57,445 nucleotides of DNA from Rhizophlyctis rosea (lineage: Eukaryota; Chytridiomycota; Chytridiomycetes; Rhizophlyctidales; Rhizophlyctidaceae): positions 22,847 through 80,291 of the forward strand of contig JADGJC010000004.1 in NCBI GenBank assembly GCA_027596075.1, given 5' to 3'. This document shows positions 56,804 through 57,445 of the stretch, in pieces. The stretch's first letter is position 1, and each line of letters begins with the position of its first letter. The translations under genes and the position numbers were made by a program. The notes below the pieces were generated by a model, which was not told the origin of the DNA, searched no databases, and saw only the letters and a list, made by a program, of their open reading frames with translations.

Positions 56804-57445
56804 ATGGCTCCCTACCAATCTGGCATCCAATACCAGCCGACGACGCAAACGACGCACACATACCATGCCTACATCCCACGTTTCCATCATGGCAGCGGCT
56901 TCCACCACCCACCGAACGGCGGATCGTACGTCTACACCCCCGTCACGGCCATGTCCACCCAACAACCCCAAAGCATACCACTGACAACCCCCCACAGCGC
57001 ATCCTCCTCCACCTCCTCCTCCCTCTCCTCCTCCCCAGCGTCGGCCTTCCCGCCCTCCTCCCGTCCAACAACCGTGACCGTGGGAACGACAACAACAACA
57101 ACCGTCACGATCGGCCCGCAACAATCCTCGCCGTACAGCCCGCAGATTAGCATCACGTCCCCGCCTCCGGGGAGCATGTACCACCACCCTCCGCAGCCGG
57201 CGCCGCGGCGTGGGCCGCATATGGGGCATGCGCCGCAGGTTGTGAGGCAGAATTTTAGGAGCAAGAGTGTTTGTCTTTTGACGTGCAAGCACTGTGAGGC
57301 TGTTGTGTGTCGGAGGGGAATGAAGGCGATTTTGTTGGCGGATACGACGGTGGGTTTTGGTGTCGGGGATGTTTGAGGGGGGGGGGGGGGGGGGGTTTTG
57401 ATGGGTTGTTGATTTTATTGTGAAATTGATTTTGCTAATCAATAA
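56804..57445 (+). CDS. FAM72-family protein, first exon (3' partial)
   Basis: Starts MAPYQSGIQYQP. About 145 residues of low-complexity Pro/Ser/Thr/Tyr/His-rich sequence (a fungal extension absent from animal FAM72A) lead into the conserved FAM72 N-terminus: SKSVCLLTCKHCEAVVC, then RRGMKAILLADTT. This matches the CxxC-containing and RGMKAxLLADT motifs of FAM72. The exon should end at the donor at 57350 (ACG|GTGGGT); reading on gives just nine more residues and a stop. The intron contains a run of 19 G and runs past the right edge, so the zinc-binding rest of the protein is not in view. In mammals FAM72A is a cell-cycle-linked partner of uracil-DNA glycosylase UNG2; no such role can be claimed here. 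Confidence 0.85.
57377..57395. repeat. Homopolymer run of 19 G
   Basis: Nineteen consecutive G bases inside the first FAM72 intron. Such runs can form G-quadruplexes and are also common sites of sequencing error, so the exact length is uncertain. Confidence 0.85.

Noticed and set aside
56765..57442. 225-codon frame on the minus strand
   Set aside because: Antisense to the FAM72 exon, very rich in Arg and Gly, without motifs.
1..57445. CRISPR arrays, insertion sequences, LTR or LINE elements
   Set aside because: No regular spaced repeats, terminal inverted repeats, reverse transcriptase or transposase motifs were seen.

Overview
The window is nuclear DNA of a zoosporic, chytrid-like fungus. 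Genes are dense, on both strands, and cut by many short (about 50-100 nt) GT-AG introns. The gene set is fungal (SPB1, RMD1/DUF155, CBS-PB1, a cellulose-binding CBM1). It also carries genes expected in a flagellated cell: an enkurin and a polytopic-membrane cyclic-nucleotide phosphodiesterase. The phylum assignment is inference from this combination; no rRNA gene is present to confirm it.

Left third (1-26 kb): the 3' end of the ribosome-biogenesis methyltransferase SPB1, an unrecognised multi-exon gene, a tRNA-Asp, a gene-poor stretch with one doubtful small reading frame, a CBS-PB1 membrane-tail protein facing a DUF155/RMD1 protein, the phosphodiesterase, a VIT/CCC1-type metal transporter, a Pro-rich protein with a Cys-rich tail, a small unknown membrane protein, a PAP2 lipid phosphatase, mitochondrial HSP10, and a galactose mutarotase. 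HSP10 and the mutarotase diverge from a shared promoter with a perfect 18-bp palindrome around CACGTG.

Middle (26-42 kb): RNA polymerase III subunit RPC5 and an F-box/LRR protein. Then come about 5.4 kb without recognisable genes, ending in a heavily decayed AA9-type lytic polysaccharide monooxygenase with a C-terminal CBM1. Its splice sites survive while its reading frame is broken at least five times and carries stop codons. A Ser/Thr-rich single-pass membrane protein follows.

Right third (42-57.4 kb): a class-B bHLH transcription factor, a tRNA-like sequence with an abnormal anticodon arm, a secreted LCAT-like serine hydrolase, enkurin, a MATH-BTB protein with a frame break, an ankyrin-repeat protein, a MUT-7/EXD3-like 3'-5' exonuclease, a three-finger C2H2 factor, and the first exon of a FAM72 homologue that runs off the edge.

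The genes do not form one pathway; this is an ordinary mixed chromosomal segment. I see no intact transposon, CRISPR array or complete new system. The most informative points are the decaying cellulolytic gene, the 14-nt frame break in the MATH-BTB gene, the membrane phosphodiesterase, and two CACGTG palindromes next to a gene for a factor predicted to bind that sequence.
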